Shown piece by piece: positions 1-9,711 of a DNA stretch of 64,000 nucleotides (within the stretch, counting starts at the first letter, position 1; each line of letters starts with the position of its first letter). The DNA lies in NCBI RefSeq assembly GCF_004023665.1, contig NZ_SAUF01000001.1, positions 124,001-188,000 of the forward strand, written 5' to 3'. The notes beneath the pieces are model-generated. The model was given only the letters and a program-made list of their open reading frames with translations. It made no database searches and was not told the origin of the DNA. The position numbers and the translations under genes were made by a program. This DNA comes from Afifella aestuarii (lineage in GTDB: Bacteria; Pseudomonadota; Alphaproteobacteria; Rhizobiales; Afifellaceae).

Positions 1-355
1 GGCGGAGCGTCGCAATCTTCAGCCCGATGTCGCGCGCCGGTTGTCCGACGGCAGCATCTTCACCGGACGCCAGGCGGTCGAAAACGGCCTGATCGATGCC
101 GTCGGGGGCGAAGACGAAGCCAAAGCGTGGCTTTCGGCAGAGCGCAACGTCTCTGCCGACCTGCCACTCAACGACTGGGAGAAGGATGAGGGGACTTTCT
201 CCGGTCTCACCACCGCCGGGGCGGCGGTGGTGATGAAGGCGCTCGGTCTCGAGGACCAGTTTCAGGCGCTTTTGGGAACTCTGCCGCAGCGTCTCGCTGT
301 TGACGGGCTCGTATCCGTTTGGCAGGGTAATTCTTCAATAAGATCAGGTCGCTAG
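1..355 (+). CDS. sppA: Signal peptide peptidase SppA, C-terminal part (5' end outside window)
   Basis: Open frame enters from the left edge (first full codon at base 2) and ends at TAG 353-355, leaving about 117 residues. The stretch [20 protein letters not shown] is typical of the C-terminal core of S49 family serine peptidases, inner-membrane enzymes that cleave leftover signal peptides. The catalytic Ser and Lys lie upstream, beyond the window. It is followed after 10 bases by ihfB on the same strand, a common alphaproteobacterial order, so the two are probably co-transcribed. The apparent internal TTG start at base 41 only marks where the conserved motif begins and is not the real start. 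Confidence 0.85.
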   Translation, partial: AERRNLQPDVARRLSDGSIFTGRQAVENGLIDAVGGEDEAKAWLSAERNVSADLPLNDWEKDEGTFSGLTTAGAAVVMKALGLEDQFQALLGTLPQRLAVDGLVSVWQGNSSIRSGR

Positions 356-365
356 GGGGCCGGCG

Positions 366-653
366 GTGATCAAGTCAGAACTCGTACAGAAGCTCGCGGA
401 CAAAAATCCGCATCTCTATCAACGGGATGTGGAGGCGATCGTGAACGCCATTCTGGAAGAAATCGTCGAGGCGCTGTGCCGCGGCGACCGTGTCGAACTC
501 AGGGGTTTCGGCGCATTTTCTGTGAAGAACCGGCCTGCTCGCACCGGCCGCAACCCCCGCACTGGGGAAGCCGTTTCCGTATCGGAGAAATACGTGCCAT
601 TCTTCAAGACCGGTAAGGAAATGCGGATCAGGCTCAACGGCGGAGACGAATAA
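366..653 (+). CDS. ihfB: Integration host factor beta subunit
   Basis: A 95-residue HU/IHF family DNA-bending protein, the usual family length. It shows the N-terminal helices, the [20 protein letters not shown] segment with the arm proline that intercalates into DNA, and the [14 protein letters not shown] end typical of IhfB. It would pair with IhfA, encoded elsewhere, to bend DNA in replication, recombination and transcription. The start is GTG at 366, after a G-rich stretch (GGGGGCCGGCG). It sits between sppA and a LapA-domain gene, both on the same strand with gaps of 10 and 4 bases. IhfB rather than HU is preferred because of the C-terminal sequence and the sppA-ihfB-lapA order. Confidence 0.92.
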   Translation: MIKSELVQKLADKNPHLYQRDVEAIVNAILEEIVEALCRGDRVELRGFGAFSVKNRPARTGRNPRTGEAVSVSEKYVPFFKTGKEMRIRLNGGDE

Positions 654-657
654 GGCG

Positions 658-1008
658 ATGCAACAGCTCGCTTGGCTCATCAAGTGGATCATCCTTCTTC
701 CGATCCTGGTGGTGATCGCGCTTCTCGCCGTCGCCAACGATCAGACGGTGGCGCTCAGGCTCAACCCGTTCGACGCCGACGATCCCGTTCTCAGGGTCGA
801 GCTGGCCTTGTATCAGGTGGCGTTCGCGGCCTTTGCCCTCGGCGCCATCTGCGGCGGCATCGTCATGTGGAACGGGCAGCGCAAATATCGTCGACAGGCC
901 CGCGAAAAGCGGCATGAAGCGGCGGCGCTTCGGGCTCGCGCCGACAAATCGGAACGGCAGGCACATCAAAATGCCGGCCTTCTGGCAGGGCCGGCGCCGC
1001 GCGCCTGA
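658..1008 (+). CDS. LapA-domain (DUF1049) small membrane protein
   Basis: A 116-residue protein with two predicted membrane helices, about residues 8-27 and 48-67, followed by a basic, Arg/Ala-rich cytoplasmic tail with coiled-coil character. This is the layout of the lipopolysaccharide assembly protein A domain family (LapA/YciS), which in enterobacteria takes part in regulating LPS synthesis at the inner membrane. In E. coli the family member is also near ihfB. The ATG at 658 follows the ihfB stop by 4 bases with a weak AAGGCG ribosome site, so translation is probably coupled. The role in this organism is inferred only from family and position. Confidence 0.75.
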   Translation: MQQLAWLIKWIILLPILVVIALLAVANDQTVALRLNPFDADDPVLRVELALYQVAFAAFALGAICGGIVMWNGQRKYRRQAREKRHEAAALRARADKSERQAHQNAGLLAGPAPRA

Positions 1009-1022
1009 CGGCGGATCTTGTG

Positions 1023-1982
1023 ATGCGCGTCATTCCCGCAGCGGATATCGCGGATGTCCTCACCTTTCCCGAGCTCATCGAAACGCTGAGAAGCGCCTTT
1101 CGGCAAGGGGTGGTGACACCGGTCCGCCACCATCATTCGATCCAGTTTCCCGATCAGGCGGAAGCGACGCTGCTTCTCATGCCGTCGTGGAACGACTTCG
1201 ACCAGCAGGGTCATTCCGAGCGCGGCTATGTCGGCGTCAAGATCGTCACGGTCTTTCCCGACAATGCGAGCCGCGGCAAGGCGGCCGTCGCCGGGGTCTA
1301 TCTTCTCTTTTCCGGCAAGAGCGGCGAGCCGCTCGCCGTCATCGACGGGTCTGCGCTGACGGTCTGGCGCACGGCGGCAGCTTCCGCGCTCGCCGCCTCC
1401 TATCTCGCCAGGCCGGATGCCAAGCGCCTGTTGATGGTGGGGGCCGGAGCCCTTGCCCCCTACCTCATCGAAGCGCATGCGGCCGTGCGCCCGATCGAGG
1501 AAGTGCTAATCTGGAACCGACGCCCTGAAAAAGCGGAGCGGCTTGCCGAAAGGCTGCGCCCACGGCGCTACCGTCCGCATTTCACCGAAGATCTGGAAGG
1601 CGCCGTGCGCGGCGCCGACATTGTCTCCTGCGCTACCTTGTCGAACCATCCGATCGTCAAGGGCGAATGGCTCAAGCCCGGCGCCCATCTCGACCTCGTC
1701 GGTGGTTTCCGCCCGGAGATGCGCGAAACCGACGACGACGCCATCCGCCGTGCCCGCGTCTTCGTCGACACGCGCGAGGGGGCGATGAAGGAAGCGGGCG
1801 ACATCGCGCAGCCGCTCGAAAGCGGCATCTTAACGGCAGACGATATCACCGCGGACCTCTTCGAGCTGACACGCGGCGAGAAGGCCGGCCGCCGCTTCTA
1901 CGACCAGATCACGCTGTTCAAATCGGTCGGAACGGCACTCGAAGATCTGGCCGCTGCGATCCTGGTGTTTTCGCGCGCCTGA
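1023..1982 (+). CDS. Ornithine cyclodeaminase/mu-crystallin family NAD(P)-dependent reductase
   Basis: About 319 residues. The Rossmann dinucleotide motif MVGAGALAPYLIEAH lies near residue 140, and the family lysine is in GVKIVTVFP near residue 73. Where true ornithine cyclodeaminases have VGGD with a catalytic Asp, this protein has VGGFRPEMRETDDD (about residue 226), a pattern like mammalian mu-crystallin (a ketimine reductase) and related imine reductases. A reductase of cyclic or linear imino acids is therefore more likely than ornithine cyclodeaminase, and the substrate is not known. The start could be GTG 1020 or ATG 1023. It follows the LapA gene by 14 bases and probably closes the sppA operon, since a new promoter follows. 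Confidence 0.8.
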   Translation: MRVIPAADIADVLTFPELIETLRSAFRQGVVTPVRHHHSIQFPDQAEATLLLMPSWNDFDQQGHSERGYVGVKIVTVFPDNASRGKAAVAGVYLLFSGKSGEPLAVIDGSALTVWRTAAASALAASYLARPDAKRLLMVGAGALAPYLIEAHAAVRPIEEVLIWNRRPEKAERLAERLRPRRYRPHFTEDLEGAVRGADIVSCATLSNHPIVKGEWLKPGAHLDLVGGFRPEMRETDDDAIRRARVFVDTREGAMKEAGDIAQPLESGILTADDITADLFELTRGEKAGRRFYDQITLFKSVGTALEDLAAAILVFSRA

Positions 1983-2014
1983 CCCCGCGTCTCGGCGAAG
2001 TCTTCTCGGGGCGC

Positions 2015-2043
2015 TTGAAACGTCGGCGGTAAAATCGTATATT
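2015..2043 (+). promoter_or_regulatory. Probable sigma-70 promoter for the rimP-nusA-infB operon
   Basis: TTGAAA at 2015-2020 and TATATT at 2038-2043 with a 17-base spacer, one of the best housekeeping-type promoter matches in the window. Transcription would begin near 2050, about 110 bases before rimP. Confidence 0.65.
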
Positions 2044-2055
2044 GGCGACAACAAT

Positions 2056-2073
2056 TCTCGAATACCGTCGAGA
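2056..2073 (+). promoter_or_regulatory. Candidate anti-terminator hairpin in the rimP leader
   Basis: TCTCGA (2056-2061) can pair perfectly with TCGAGA (2068-2073). The right arm shares bases 2071-2073 with the left arm of the terminator that follows, so the two hairpins exclude each other. This is the geometry of a transcription attenuator. Function is inferred from structure only. Confidence 0.4.
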
Positions 2074-2101
2074 GTGGGTCCTCCGGGTCCCGCTCTTTTT
2101 T
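2071..2101 (+). terminator. Intrinsic terminator in the leader of the rimP operon
   Basis: AGAGTGGG (2071-2078) pairs with CCCGCTCT (2089-2096), with one G-T wobble, followed by a run of five T. It lies about 20 bases after the predicted transcription start and 60 bases before rimP. It cannot be the terminator of the preceding gene alone, because the promoter at 2015-2043 lies between them. Confidence 0.65.
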
Positions 2102-2162
2102 ATTGCCGCCACTTGGCTCAAGCCGTTGCTGCAAGGCGGGTTTCCGCATCTTCGGGAGGAAG

Positions 2163-2717
2163 ATGACCGACACAGACATGCACACTCCGTCGAGCGAGCG
2201 ATTGATCCGCGAGACCGGACTGGAAGCACGTATCGCGCACATCGCCGAGCCCGTGGTATCGGGTCTCGGCTACGAACTCGTGCGCGTCAAAGTGCTGGGC
2301 CAGAACGGCATGACCGTGCAGATTATGGCCGAACGCCCGGATGGCACGATGGGCGTCGACGATTGCGAAGCCATCAGCCGCGACCTGTCGCCGGCTCTCG
2401 ATGTCGACGATCCGGTCGGACGGCCTTACAATCTCGAAGTGTCCTCTCCTGGCATCGACCGCCCGCTGACGCGGGTGAAGGACTTCGAATTGTGGGCCGG
2501 CCACGAAGCGAAGATCGAAATGGCGGTCTTGCAGAACGGCCGTAAGCGCTTCCGCGGCATCCTGCTCGGTGTGCGCGAGGGCACCACGGGCATGCGGGTG
2601 ACCAGCGAAGGCGGCAGCGAAGATGTGTGGCTGCCGCTTAGCGAGGTCGCCGATGGCAAGCTCATCTTGACCGACAAGCTGATCGCGGCGACCCAGGCGG
2701 ACCGCCAGAGCGACTGA
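2163..2717 (+). CDS. rimP: Ribosome maturation factor RimP
   Basis: A 184-residue protein (family about 150-200) needed for maturation of the 30S ribosomal subunit. Hallmarks are [11 protein letters not shown] in the N-terminal domain, [14 protein letters not shown], and the near-invariant [14 protein letters not shown] segment near residue 95-108. The ATG at 2163 follows GGGAGGAAG, a strong ribosome site; the frame is open further upstream but the terminator hairpin lies there, so the longer form is rejected. It is the first gene of the classic rimP-nusA-ylxR-infB-rbfA-truB line and probably shares their promoter at 2015-2043. Confidence 0.93.
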   Translation: MTDTDMHTPSSERLIRETGLEARIAHIAEPVVSGLGYELVRVKVLGQNGMTVQIMAERPDGTMGVDDCEAISRDLSPALDVDDPVGRPYNLEVSSPGIDRPLTRVKDFELWAGHEAKIEMAVLQNGRKRFRGILLGVREGTTGMRVTSEGGSEDVWLPLSEVADGKLILTDKLIAATQADRQSD

Positions 2718-2812
2718 ACGACGAACGAGGGTCAGGGATTTCGGTCCCGATCGCTTCAGGCCCGCAAGGGCAAGGATAACAGGCCCGGTGGGCCGGGAAA
2801 CGGAGCTGTCCA

Positions 2813-4423
2813 ATGGCAGTGAGTGCAAACAGGCTCGAACTTCTGCAGATCGCCGACGCGGTGGCGCGGGAGAAGAGCATCGACCGGCAGATCGTCATCT
2901 CCGCCATGGAGGACGCGATCCAGAAGGCGGCGAAATCGCGCTATGGCGCGGAAACGGATGTGCGCGCCGAGATCGATCCGAAAACCGGCGACATCCGCCT
3001 GCAGCGTCTCCTGGAAGTGGTCGAGAGGCCTGAAGATTTCGCCACGCAGATTGCGCTTGAAGACGCGCGCGGCCGCAACCCCGCAGCGCAGGTGGGCGAC
3101 TTCATCTCCGAACCTCTGCCGCCGCTCGATTACGGCCGCGTCGCCGCGCAATCGGCCAAGCAGGTCATCATGCAGAAGGTGCGCGACGCCGAGCGCGACC
3201 GTCAGTACGAAGATTACAAGGACCGCATCGGCGAAATCGTCAACGGCACGGTCAAGCGCGTCGAATACGGCAATGTCGTCGTCGATCTCGGCCGTGGCGA
3301 AGCGATCATCCGTCGCGACGAGCTGATCCCGCGCGAAAATTTCCGTTACGGCGACCGCGTCCGCGCCTATGTCTATGATGTGAGGCGCGAGCAGCGTGGG
3401 CCGCAGATCTTCCTGTCGCGCACGCATCCGCAATTCATGGCGAAGCTCTTCACCATGGAAGTGCCGGAAATCTACGACGGCATCATCGAGATCCGGTCCG
3501 TTGCCCGCGATCCGGGCTCGCGGGCGAAGATTGCTGTCATCTCCAACGATTCATCCATCGATCCGGTCGGCGCCTGCGTCGGCATGCGCGGTTCGCGCGT
3601 GCAGGCCGTGGTCGGCGAATTGCAGGGCGAGCGCATCGACATCATCCCCTGGTCGCCCGATGCGGCGACCTTCATCGTCAATGCCTTGCAGCCGGCGGAA
3701 GTCTCCAAGGTGGTGCTCGACGAAGATGCGGAACGCATCGAGGTCGTGGTGCCGGAAGACCAGCTGTCGCTCGCCATCGGCCGCCGCGGCCAGAATGTGC
3801 GGCTCGCCTCGCAGCTTACCGGCTGGGACATCGATATCCTGACGGAAGACGAGGAATCCGAGCGCCGGCAGAAGGAATTCCAGGAGCGTACCGAGCTCTT
3901 CCAGAATGCCCTCGACGTCGACGAGATGGTCGCGCAGCTCCTCGCCTCGGAAGGCTTTGCCGACGTGGAAGAGATCGCCTTCGTGGAAATCGACGAACTC
4001 GCCACCATCGAGGGCTTCGACGAGGACACCGCCGAAGAGCTGCAGATGCGCGCCCGCGAGTATCTGGAGGCTCTCGAAGCCGAACAGGACGAAGAGCGCA
4101 AGAAGCTCGGCGTCGCCGACGAGCTCAAGGAAATCACCGGTGTGACGACGGCCATGCTCGTCGCCTTCGGCAAGAACGACGTGAAGAGCGTCGAAGATCT
4201 CGCCTATTGCGCCGTCGACGATCTCGTCGGCTGGACCGAACGCAAGGACGGCGAGACGAAACGCTTCGCCGGCATCCTCGACGACTTCTCGCTGTCACGC
4301 GAAGAGGCGGAAGAAATGGTCATGGGCGCCAGGCTTCATGCCGGCATCATCACCGAAGCCGATCTCGCTCAGCCTGAAGAGGAGAGCGACGAGGCCGAGG
4401 AGGAGGAGACGGCATCAGCGTGA
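2813..4423 (+). CDS. nusA: Transcription termination/antitermination factor NusA
   Basis: A 536-residue RNA polymerase-binding factor acting in pausing, termination and rRNA antitermination. In order: N-terminal RNAP-binding domain (about 1-130), S1 domain (about 135-200, with [17 protein letters not shown]), KH1 with the [18 protein letters not shown] motif near 255-275, KH2 with [16 protein letters not shown] near 320-335, and a C-terminal helix-hairpin-helix repeat region (about 350-510) ending in an acidic tail. The C-terminal acidic repeats are typical of proteobacterial NusA. The ATG at 2813 is 95 bases after rimP. The stop overlaps the next gene by four bases (GTGA), pointing to translational coupling. 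Confidence 0.96.
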   Translation: MAVSANRLELLQIADAVAREKSIDRQIVISAMEDAIQKAAKSRYGAETDVRAEIDPKTGDIRLQRLLEVVERPEDFATQIALEDARGRNPAAQVGDFISEPLPPLDYGRVAAQSAKQVIMQKVRDAERDRQYEDYKDRIGEIVNGTVKRVEYGNVVVDLGRGEAIIRRDELIPRENFRYGDRVRAYVYDVRREQRGPQIFLSRTHPQFMAKLFTMEVPEIYDGIIEIRSVARDPGSRAKIAVISNDSSIDPVGACVGMRGSRVQAVVGELQGERIDIIPWSPDAATFIVNALQPAEVSKVVLDEDAERIEVVVPEDQLSLAIGRRGQNVRLASQLTGWDIDILTEDEESERRQKEFQERTELFQNALDVDEMVAQLLASEGFADVEEIAFVEIDELATIEGFDEDTAEELQMRAREYLEALEAEQDEERKKLGVADELKEITGVTTAMLVAFGKNDVKSVEDLAYCAVDDLVGWTERKDGETKRFAGILDDFSLSREEAEEMVMGARLHAGIITEADLAQPEEESDEAEEEETASA

Positions 4424-5112
4424 TCGAGGCGGCTCCAGCTCTTGCAGAAAAGCACTCCGGCCCCAAAATAGGGAGGAGGCGAATGTGTGCCGTCTCCCGG
4501 CAGGTGCTGCCGGAGGACAGGCTGATACGCTTCGTCACATCTCCCGAAGGCGACGTCGTCGCCGATCTCAAAGCACGCCTCCCCGGGCGCGGCATGTGGC
4601 TCGAAGGGCGGCGACCCGTCATCGAGGAAGCCCGCCGGAAGCATGTTTTCGACCGTGCTTTGAAGACTAAGGCAAAGGTCGCTGACGATCTCGGCGATCA
4701 GATCGCCGCACTTTTGAAGAGCCAACTTCTCGGCCGCCTCGGACTTGCGGCAAGAGCGCGGCAGGTGGTGTGCGGCTTTGCCAAGGTCGAAGCGGCCCTG
4801 CGTTCCGGAGAGGCAATCTGCCTCGTCCATGCTGTCGAAGCAGCTGATGACGGACGCAACAAGCTGGCGGGCGCCGCGCGGCAAGGTCTGGCCTCGACCG
4901 GCACAGACGAGCCCCTTCTCGTCGCCCATTTGACGACCGCCGAATTGGGTTTGGCATTGGGGCGGCCACATGTGATACATGCTGCCGTGCTGGATGGCGC
5001 GGCGGGACGAAGTTTTCATGACGCGGCGCTGCGCAATCTCCGCTTCGACAACGAGATCTGTCAGCAGCCGCCAGAGCGCGAACACGATATTGACGTCGCC
5101 GACCGGCGATGA
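4420..5112 (+). CDS. YlxR-domain RNA-binding protein fused to an L7Ae-like domain
   Basis: A 230-residue protein. Residues about 18-100 match the YlxR/DUF448 family, with RRMCAVSRQVLPEDRLIRFV and the GRGMWL motif. Residues about 105-200 resemble a ribosomal L7Ae/L30e-type RNA-binding fold, including LGLAARARQVVCGF and EAALRSGEAICLVHA. Firmicutes carry these as two adjacent genes (ylxR and ylxQ) between nusA and infB; here they are one polypeptide, as in many alphaproteobacteria. The precise RNA target is unknown. The GTG start overlaps the nusA stop by four bases, and infB begins directly downstream. Confidence 0.85.
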   Translation: MIEAAPALAEKHSGPKIGRRRMCAVSRQVLPEDRLIRFVTSPEGDVVADLKARLPGRGMWLEGRRPVIEEARRKHVFDRALKTKAKVADDLGDQIAALLKSQLLGRLGLAARARQVVCGFAKVEAALRSGEAICLVHAVEAADDGRNKLAGAARQGLASTGTDEPLLVAHLTTAELGLALGRPHVIHAAVLDGAAGRSFHDAALRNLRFDNEICQQPPEREHDIDVADRR

Positions 5113-5124
5113 ATGGGAATAGGC

Positions 5125-7755
5125 ATGAGCGAGACGACAAGCAAAGGCGACAAAACGCTTCGCGTAGGAGGCCGTAAAACGCTGTCCTTGAGGCGTGACA
5201 CAGATACGGTGCGCCAAAGCTTCTCCGGCGGACGATCGAAAGCAGTCGTGGTGGAGAAGAAGCGTCGCCGCCACGGGGGCGGCGATCGTCCCGATGCGCC
5301 CGAAACACCGATCCAGACCACGACACGACCGACGCAGGCCGCCAAGGCTCCGCCGCCACCGCCCACGCCACCCGTGCGCGAACAGCAGCAGCGTGGCCGC
5401 ACAGGTCTCGTGTTGAAATCCTTGACCGAGGACGAGCGTGACGCCCGCGCCCAGGCGCTGGCCGATGCCCGCGTCCGCGAAGCGGAAGAACGCCGTCAGG
5501 CCGAGATCGAGGCTGCGCGACGGGCCGAGGAAGAAAAGCGCCTCGCCCAGGAGCGCGAAGAAGCCGCACGCCGTCAGGCCGAAGAAGACAAGCGCCGCGC
5601 CGCGGAAACGGAAGCGCGCCGTCGCAGCGAAGAGGCCGCCGGCAAGCACGCGGCCACACCGGACGCAGGGGAACAAGCCTCAGCGCCGGCTGCCGCGACG
5701 TCTGCGCCTGCCGCAACGGCCAAGGCCGCAAAGGCAGCTCCGGCTGCCGCCGGCGGAGCCGCGGGTAATGCCGACGAGGCGCCCAAGGAAATCCGTGCCG
5801 TGCAGAGGCCGAAGCGTCCCGAGGTCGCCAAGCCCGCCAAGAAGACGACGGGTGGCGGTGATCGCCGCCGTGGGCGCCTCACCGTGACGAACGCCCTCGA
5901 AGATGGCGACCGCGAACGTTCGCTCGCTTCGATCCGGCGCAAGCGGGAGAAGGAGAAGCGTCAGCAATCCGGCTTCTCGCCGTCGAACGAGAAGATCGCG
6001 CGCGATGTGACCATCCCGGAGGCGATTTCCGTGCAGGATCTCGCCAACCGCATGGCCGAACGTGCCGTCGACGTGATCCGGCTTCTGATGAAGTCCGGCA
6101 CGATGGTGAAGATCACCGACATTCTCGATGCCGACACCGCACAGCTCGTGGCCGAAGAAATGGGTCACAATGTGCGCCGCGTGGCCGCATCCGACGTGGA
6201 AGAAGGTCTGTTCGACGTGCCGGATGTGCCAGAAGATCTGCTGCCGCGGCCGCCGGTCGTGACCATCATGGGCCATGTCGACCACGGCAAGACCTCGCTT
6301 CTCGACGCGATCCGCGAAACCAAGGTCGTCGCCGGCGAAGCGGGTGGCATCACCCAGCATATCGGCGCCTATCAGGTGGAGAAGAACGGTCAGAAGATCA
6401 CCTTCATCGACACGCCGGGCCACGCCGCCTTTACCGCAATGCGTGCCCGCGGCGCGCAGGCGACGGATATCGTTGTTCTGGTGGTGGCGGCCGATGACGG
6501 CGTCATGCCGCAGACGGTGGAAGCCATCAATCATGCGCGCGCCGCCGGCGTGCCGATGATCGTGGCGATCAACAAGATCGATAAGCCCGATTCCGATCCA
6601 ATGCGCGTGAAGACCGATCTTCTGCAGCATTCGGTGGTGACGGAATCGATGTCCGGCGACACGCTCGAGGTCGAGGTTTCGGCCACCAAGCGGATGAATC
6701 TCGACGGACTTCTGGAAGCCATCCTGCTGCAGTCGGAGCTTCTCGACCTGAAGGCCAATCCGGACCGCAGCGCAGAGGGCATCGTCGTCGAGGCGCAGCT
6801 CGATCGTGGCCGTGGTCCTGTGGCAACCGTGCTCGTTCAGCGCGGCACGCTGCATTCGGGCGATATCATCGTGGCCGGTTCTGAATGGGGTCGTGTGCGC
6901 GCGCTCATCGACGACACCGGAGCCCAGGTGAAAGAGGCCGGACCGTCTCGGGCCGTCGAGGTGCTCGGCTTCCAGGGAACGCCTGAAGCCGGCGACCGCG
7001 TCGCGGTCGTCGACAACGAAGGCCGTGCCCGCGAGATCTCCGAATATCGTCAGCGCGTGCGCCGCGAAAAGGCGGTCGCCCGTCAGACGGGACAGCGGGG
7101 ATCGCTGGAGCAGATGATGAACCAGCTGCAGGTGGAAGGCACCAAGACCTTTCCGCTGGTCATCAAGGGCGACGTGCAGGGTTCGGTCGAAGCCATCATC
7201 GGCGCTCTCGACAAGATCTCGACGGACGAAGTCGCGGCAGACATCGTGCATTCGGGCGTCGGTGGCATCACCGAATCCGACATCACGCTCGCAGCGGCCT
7301 CCAATGCGGCGGTCCTCGGCTTCAACGTGCGTGCCAACAAGCAGGCCCGCGAAGCGGCAGCCCGCGATGGCGTCGAAATCCGCTACTACAACATCATCTA
7401 CGACCTCACCGATGACGTGAAGGCGGCGATGTCGGGCATGCTTTCGCCCGAACGGCGCGAAACCTTCATCGGCAATGCCGAGATCCTGGAGGTGTTCAAC
7501 ATCACCAAGGTCGGCAAGGTCGCCGGTTGCCGCGTCACCGAAGGCAAGGTGGAGCGTGGTGCGGGTGTGCGCCTCATCCGCGACAACGTGGTGGTGCACG
7601 AAGGTCGGCTTTCGACGCTCAAGCGCTTCAAGGACGAAGTCCGCGAAGTGCCGGGCGGCCAGGAATGCGGCATGGCCTTCGAGAAGTACGAGGACATGCG
7701 CGTCGGCGACATCATCGAGTGCTACCGCGTGGAAGAAGTGGCCCGCACGCTTTAA
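5125..7755 (+). CDS. infB: Translation initiation factor IF-2
   Basis: A GTPase of 876 residues that brings initiator fMet-tRNA to the ribosome. The first 300 residues are a charged Ala/Glu/Arg-rich linker with long coiled-coil potential, usual for alphaproteobacteria. The G domain carries G1 [12 protein letters not shown] near residue 383, G3 DTPGHAAFT near 430 and G4 NKID near 482. The C-terminal domains with the fMet-tRNA-binding region follow. The start chosen is ATG 5125 ([12 protein letters not shown]), which resembles rhizobial IF-2 N-termini; an in-frame ATG at 5113 directly after the ylxR stop would add four residues. The gene is part of the operon beginning at rimP. Confidence 0.95.
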   Translation: MSETTSKGDKTLRVGGRKTLSLRRDTDTVRQSFSGGRSKAVVVEKKRRRHGGGDRPDAPETPIQTTTRPTQAAKAPPPPPTPPVREQQQRGRTGLVLKSLTEDERDARAQALADARVREAEERRQAEIEAARRAEEEKRLAQEREEAARRQAEEDKRRAAETEARRRSEEAAGKHAATPDAGEQASAPAAATSAPAATAKAAKAAPAAAGGAAGNADEAPKEIRAVQRPKRPEVAKPAKKTTGGGDRRRGRLTVTNALEDGDRERSLASIRRKREKEKRQQSGFSPSNEKIARDVTIPEAISVQDLANRMAERAVDVIRLLMKSGTMVKITDILDADTAQLVAEEMGHNVRRVAASDVEEGLFDVPDVPEDLLPRPPVVTIMGHVDHGKTSLLDAIRETKVVAGEAGGITQHIGAYQVEKNGQKITFIDTPGHAAFTAMRARGAQATDIVVLVVAADDGVMPQTVEAINHARAAGVPMIVAINKIDKPDSDPMRVKTDLLQHSVVTESMSGDTLEVEVSATKRMNLDGLLEAILLQSELLDLKANPDRSAEGIVVEAQLDRGRGPVATVLVQRGTLHSGDIIVAGSEWGRVRALIDDTGAQVKEAGPSRAVEVLGFQGTPEAGDRVAVVDNEGRAREISEYRQRVRREKAVARQTGQRGSLEQMMNQLQVEGTKTFPLVIKGDVQGSVEAIIGALDKISTDEVAADIVHSGVGGITESDITLAAASNAAVLGFNVRANKQAREAAARDGVEIRYYNIIYDLTDDVKAAMSGMLSPERRETFIGNAEILEVFNITKVGKVAGCRVTEGKVERGAGVRLIRDNVVVHEGRLSTLKRFKDEVREVPGGQECGMAFEKYEDMRVGDIIECYRVEEVARTL

Positions 7756-7907
7756 GCGTCGGCCCTTCGCCGGGGTCTCCAGAGCTTCGCCTCCGGCATC
7801 GCCGGGGGCGTTGACGCTCACCTGGCTCGACCCCGGTTCTATCGTTGTCGGGATGCGCGAGCCTTTCTGCCGCCGATCCACTCATCAACGCCGTTGCCTT
7901 GAAGACC

Positions 7908-8327
7908 ATGTCCCGTTTCGAAAGTTCTCATTCTGCCGGCCCCTCGCAGCGTCAGCTGCGGGTGGGAGAGCTCGTCCGCCATGCGCTTGCTGAAGTCCTG
8001 CAGCGCGGCGAAAGCAACGACCCGGCCCTCGATGGCGTCATCGTCACGATCGCCGAAGTCAGAATGTCGGCGGATCTCAAACATGCGACCGCTCTCATTC
8101 ATCCCCTCGGAATCGAGGATGGCGACGGCGTCGTTGCCGCGCTCAACCGCAATGCGCGTTTCCTGCGCGGGCGGATCACGCCTGCGCTGCGCCAGATGCG
8201 CGCCATGCCGGATCTCAAATTCCGCCTCGACACGCGCTTTGAGGACGATGCGCGCATCGACGAATTGCTGCGCTCGCCGGAAGTGCAGAAAGATCTCCAC
8301 GACGACGATGAAGAGGAAGGCCGCTAG
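7908..8327 (+). CDS. rbfA: Ribosome-binding factor A
   Basis: A 139-residue KH-type protein that binds the 30S subunit and is needed for 16S rRNA 5' processing and cold adaptation. Motifs include RVGELVRHALAEVL at the N-terminus, EVRMSADLKHATALIHPLG, and the RMR/PDLKFRLDTRFEDD part of the KH-like core. The ATG at 7908 (MSRFESSHSAGPSQRQ) is preferred to longer in-frame starts because homologues begin with a short Ser/Gln-rich tail. It follows infB after 152 bases with no clear terminator and is followed two bases later by truB. Confidence 0.93.
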   Translation: MSRFESSHSAGPSQRQLRVGELVRHALAEVLQRGESNDPALDGVIVTIAEVRMSADLKHATALIHPLGIEDGDGVVAALNRNARFLRGRITPALRQMRAMPDLKFRLDTRFEDDARIDELLRSPEVQKDLHDDDEEEGR

Positions 8328-8329
8328 AC

Positions 8330-9232
8330 ATGTCCCGTCGGCGCAACAAGGGCCGCGACGTTGACGGCTGGCTCGTCCTCGACAAACCCGTCGGCATGAC
8401 CTCCACGGAGGCCGTCGCCAAAGTGAAACGGGCTTTCGACGCAAAGAAGGCCGGCCATGCGGGGACCCTCGATCCCCTGGCCTCCGGCTGTCTGCCGATC
8501 GCTCTCGGCGAGGCGACGAAAACCGTCGCCTTCGTCATGGATGGACGCAAGGTCTACGAATTCACCGTGCGCTGGGGCGAGAAGACGGAAACCGACGATC
8601 GCGAAGGCCCGGTCGTGGAGCGCTCGGACGTGCGACCCAGTGAAGACGACATCCGCGCCCTCATTCCCGATTTCACCGGCACGCTGTCGCAAGTGCCGCC
8701 GCGCTACTCGGCGGTGAAGATCGCGGGTGAACGCGCCTATGATCTCGCCCGCGACGGGGAGACGGTCGAGCTCGAGCCGCGCGAGATCGTCGTGCACCGG
8801 CTGGATCTCGTCGATTGTCCCGATGCCGATCACGCAATCTTCCACGCCGAATGCGGCAAGGGGACCTATGTCAGGGCATTGGCGCGCGACATGGCCGAAG
8901 AGCTCGGCACGGTCGCGCATGTCTCCGCCCTTCGCCGGCTCGTCGTCGGGCCATTCGGTGAAGACGACATGGTGCCCTATGCGGAGCTCGAGGCGAATGC
9001 CGAGACGCCGGGCGCCTTGTTGCGCCCCGTCGAGGCGGGGCTCACCGATCTTCCCTTGATCCGAATCGACAATCATGCCGCGATGCGGCTCAGAAACGGT
9101 CAGGCCGCGTTCCTCCGCGGTGCGGACGCCCCTGTCGGCGGCAGCGCCTACACGGTTTCGGAAGGCCGCCTCGTCGCGCTCGTCGACATTGCCGGCGGCG
9201 AAATGAATCCTCGGCGCGTTTTCAAGCTTTAG
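8330..9232 (+). CDS. truB: tRNA pseudouridine-55 synthase TruB
   Basis: A 300-residue enzyme making pseudouridine 55 in the T-loop of tRNAs. The catalytic aspartate is in [20 protein letters not shown], near residue 47. Further TruB motifs are [13 protein letters not shown] at the start, [36 protein letters not shown] and [19 protein letters not shown]. The C-terminal PUA-like region ends at 9232. It starts two bases after the rbfA stop, so the pair is tightly coupled. Confidence 0.95.
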   Translation: MSRRRNKGRDVDGWLVLDKPVGMTSTEAVAKVKRAFDAKKAGHAGTLDPLASGCLPIALGEATKTVAFVMDGRKVYEFTVRWGEKTETDDREGPVVERSDVRPSEDDIRALIPDFTGTLSQVPPRYSAVKIAGERAYDLARDGETVELEPREIVVHRLDLVDCPDADHAIFHAECGKGTYVRALARDMAEELGTVAHVSALRRLVVGPFGEDDMVPYAELEANAETPGALLRPVEAGLTDLPLIRIDNHAAMRLRNGQAAFLRGADAPVGGSAYTVSEGRLVALVDIAGGEMNPRRVFKL

Positions 9233-9396
9233 CGCGCCGTAGTACCCGCGGCAGCGGCTTAAAGCTGGAAAATTGCCGCATTCTCGCTTATATGGGCGCT
9301 GGCGTCGCCTGCCCTTCGGGTCGCTGGGCGGCGTTTCTTATAAGGCCTTGGCTGGACGACATCCCGGCTGATGGCATCACCACGAAAGGATACGAG

Positions 9397-9666
9397 ATGT
9401 CGATCACACCCGATCGCAAGCAGGAACTGATCAACGAATACGCCACGAAGTCGGGCGATACCGGCTCTCCGGAAGTGCAGGTCGCGATCCTCTCTGAGCG
9501 CATCGCCAACCTGACGGAGCATTTCAAATCGCACGCCAAGGACAACCATTCCCGGCGCGGCCTCTTGAAGCTCGTCTCGCAGAGGCGTCGGCTCCTTGAT
9601 TACCTGAAGCGCAAAGACGCGGAGCGTTATCAGGCGCTCATTTCCCGTCTCGGGCTGCGCCGCTAG
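9397..9666 (+). CDS. rpsO: 30S ribosomal protein S15
   Basis: An 89-residue primary rRNA-binding protein of the 30S platform, the standard length. It begins [18 protein letters not shown] and has the family core [17 protein letters not shown] and the Arg-rich [19 protein letters not shown]. The ATG at 9397 follows GAAAGGA. The frame is open upstream but nothing there resembles S15. The 164-base leader after truB may hold a separate promoter or autoregulatory structure, but I could not identify one with confidence. pnp follows after an RNA hairpin. Confidence 0.96.
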   Translation: MSITPDRKQELINEYATKSGDTGSPEVQVAILSERIANLTEHFKSHAKDNHSRRGLLKLVSQRRRLLDYLKRKDAERYQALISRLGLRR

Positions 9667-9678
9667 GCGCCTAATACA

Positions 9679-9711
9679 GGCAGCGGACGGCAAAGGCCGC
9701 CGCTGCCTTTT
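9679..9711 (+). terminator. rpsO-pnp intergenic hairpin (terminator or RNA-processing site)
   Basis: GGCAGCGG (9679-9686) pairs perfectly with CCGCTGCC (9700-9707), extended inside by CGGC/GCCG around an AAAG loop, and is followed by TTTT. In E. coli the same interval carries a partial terminator and RNase III site controlling pnp; a similar role is inferred here. Confidence 0.65.

Noticed and set aside
5680-7881. 733-residue open frame on the - strand opposite infB
   Set aside because: Shadow of a GC-rich gene; composition is His/Arg/Asp-rich as expected from reversed codons, no family motif, and infB is certain.
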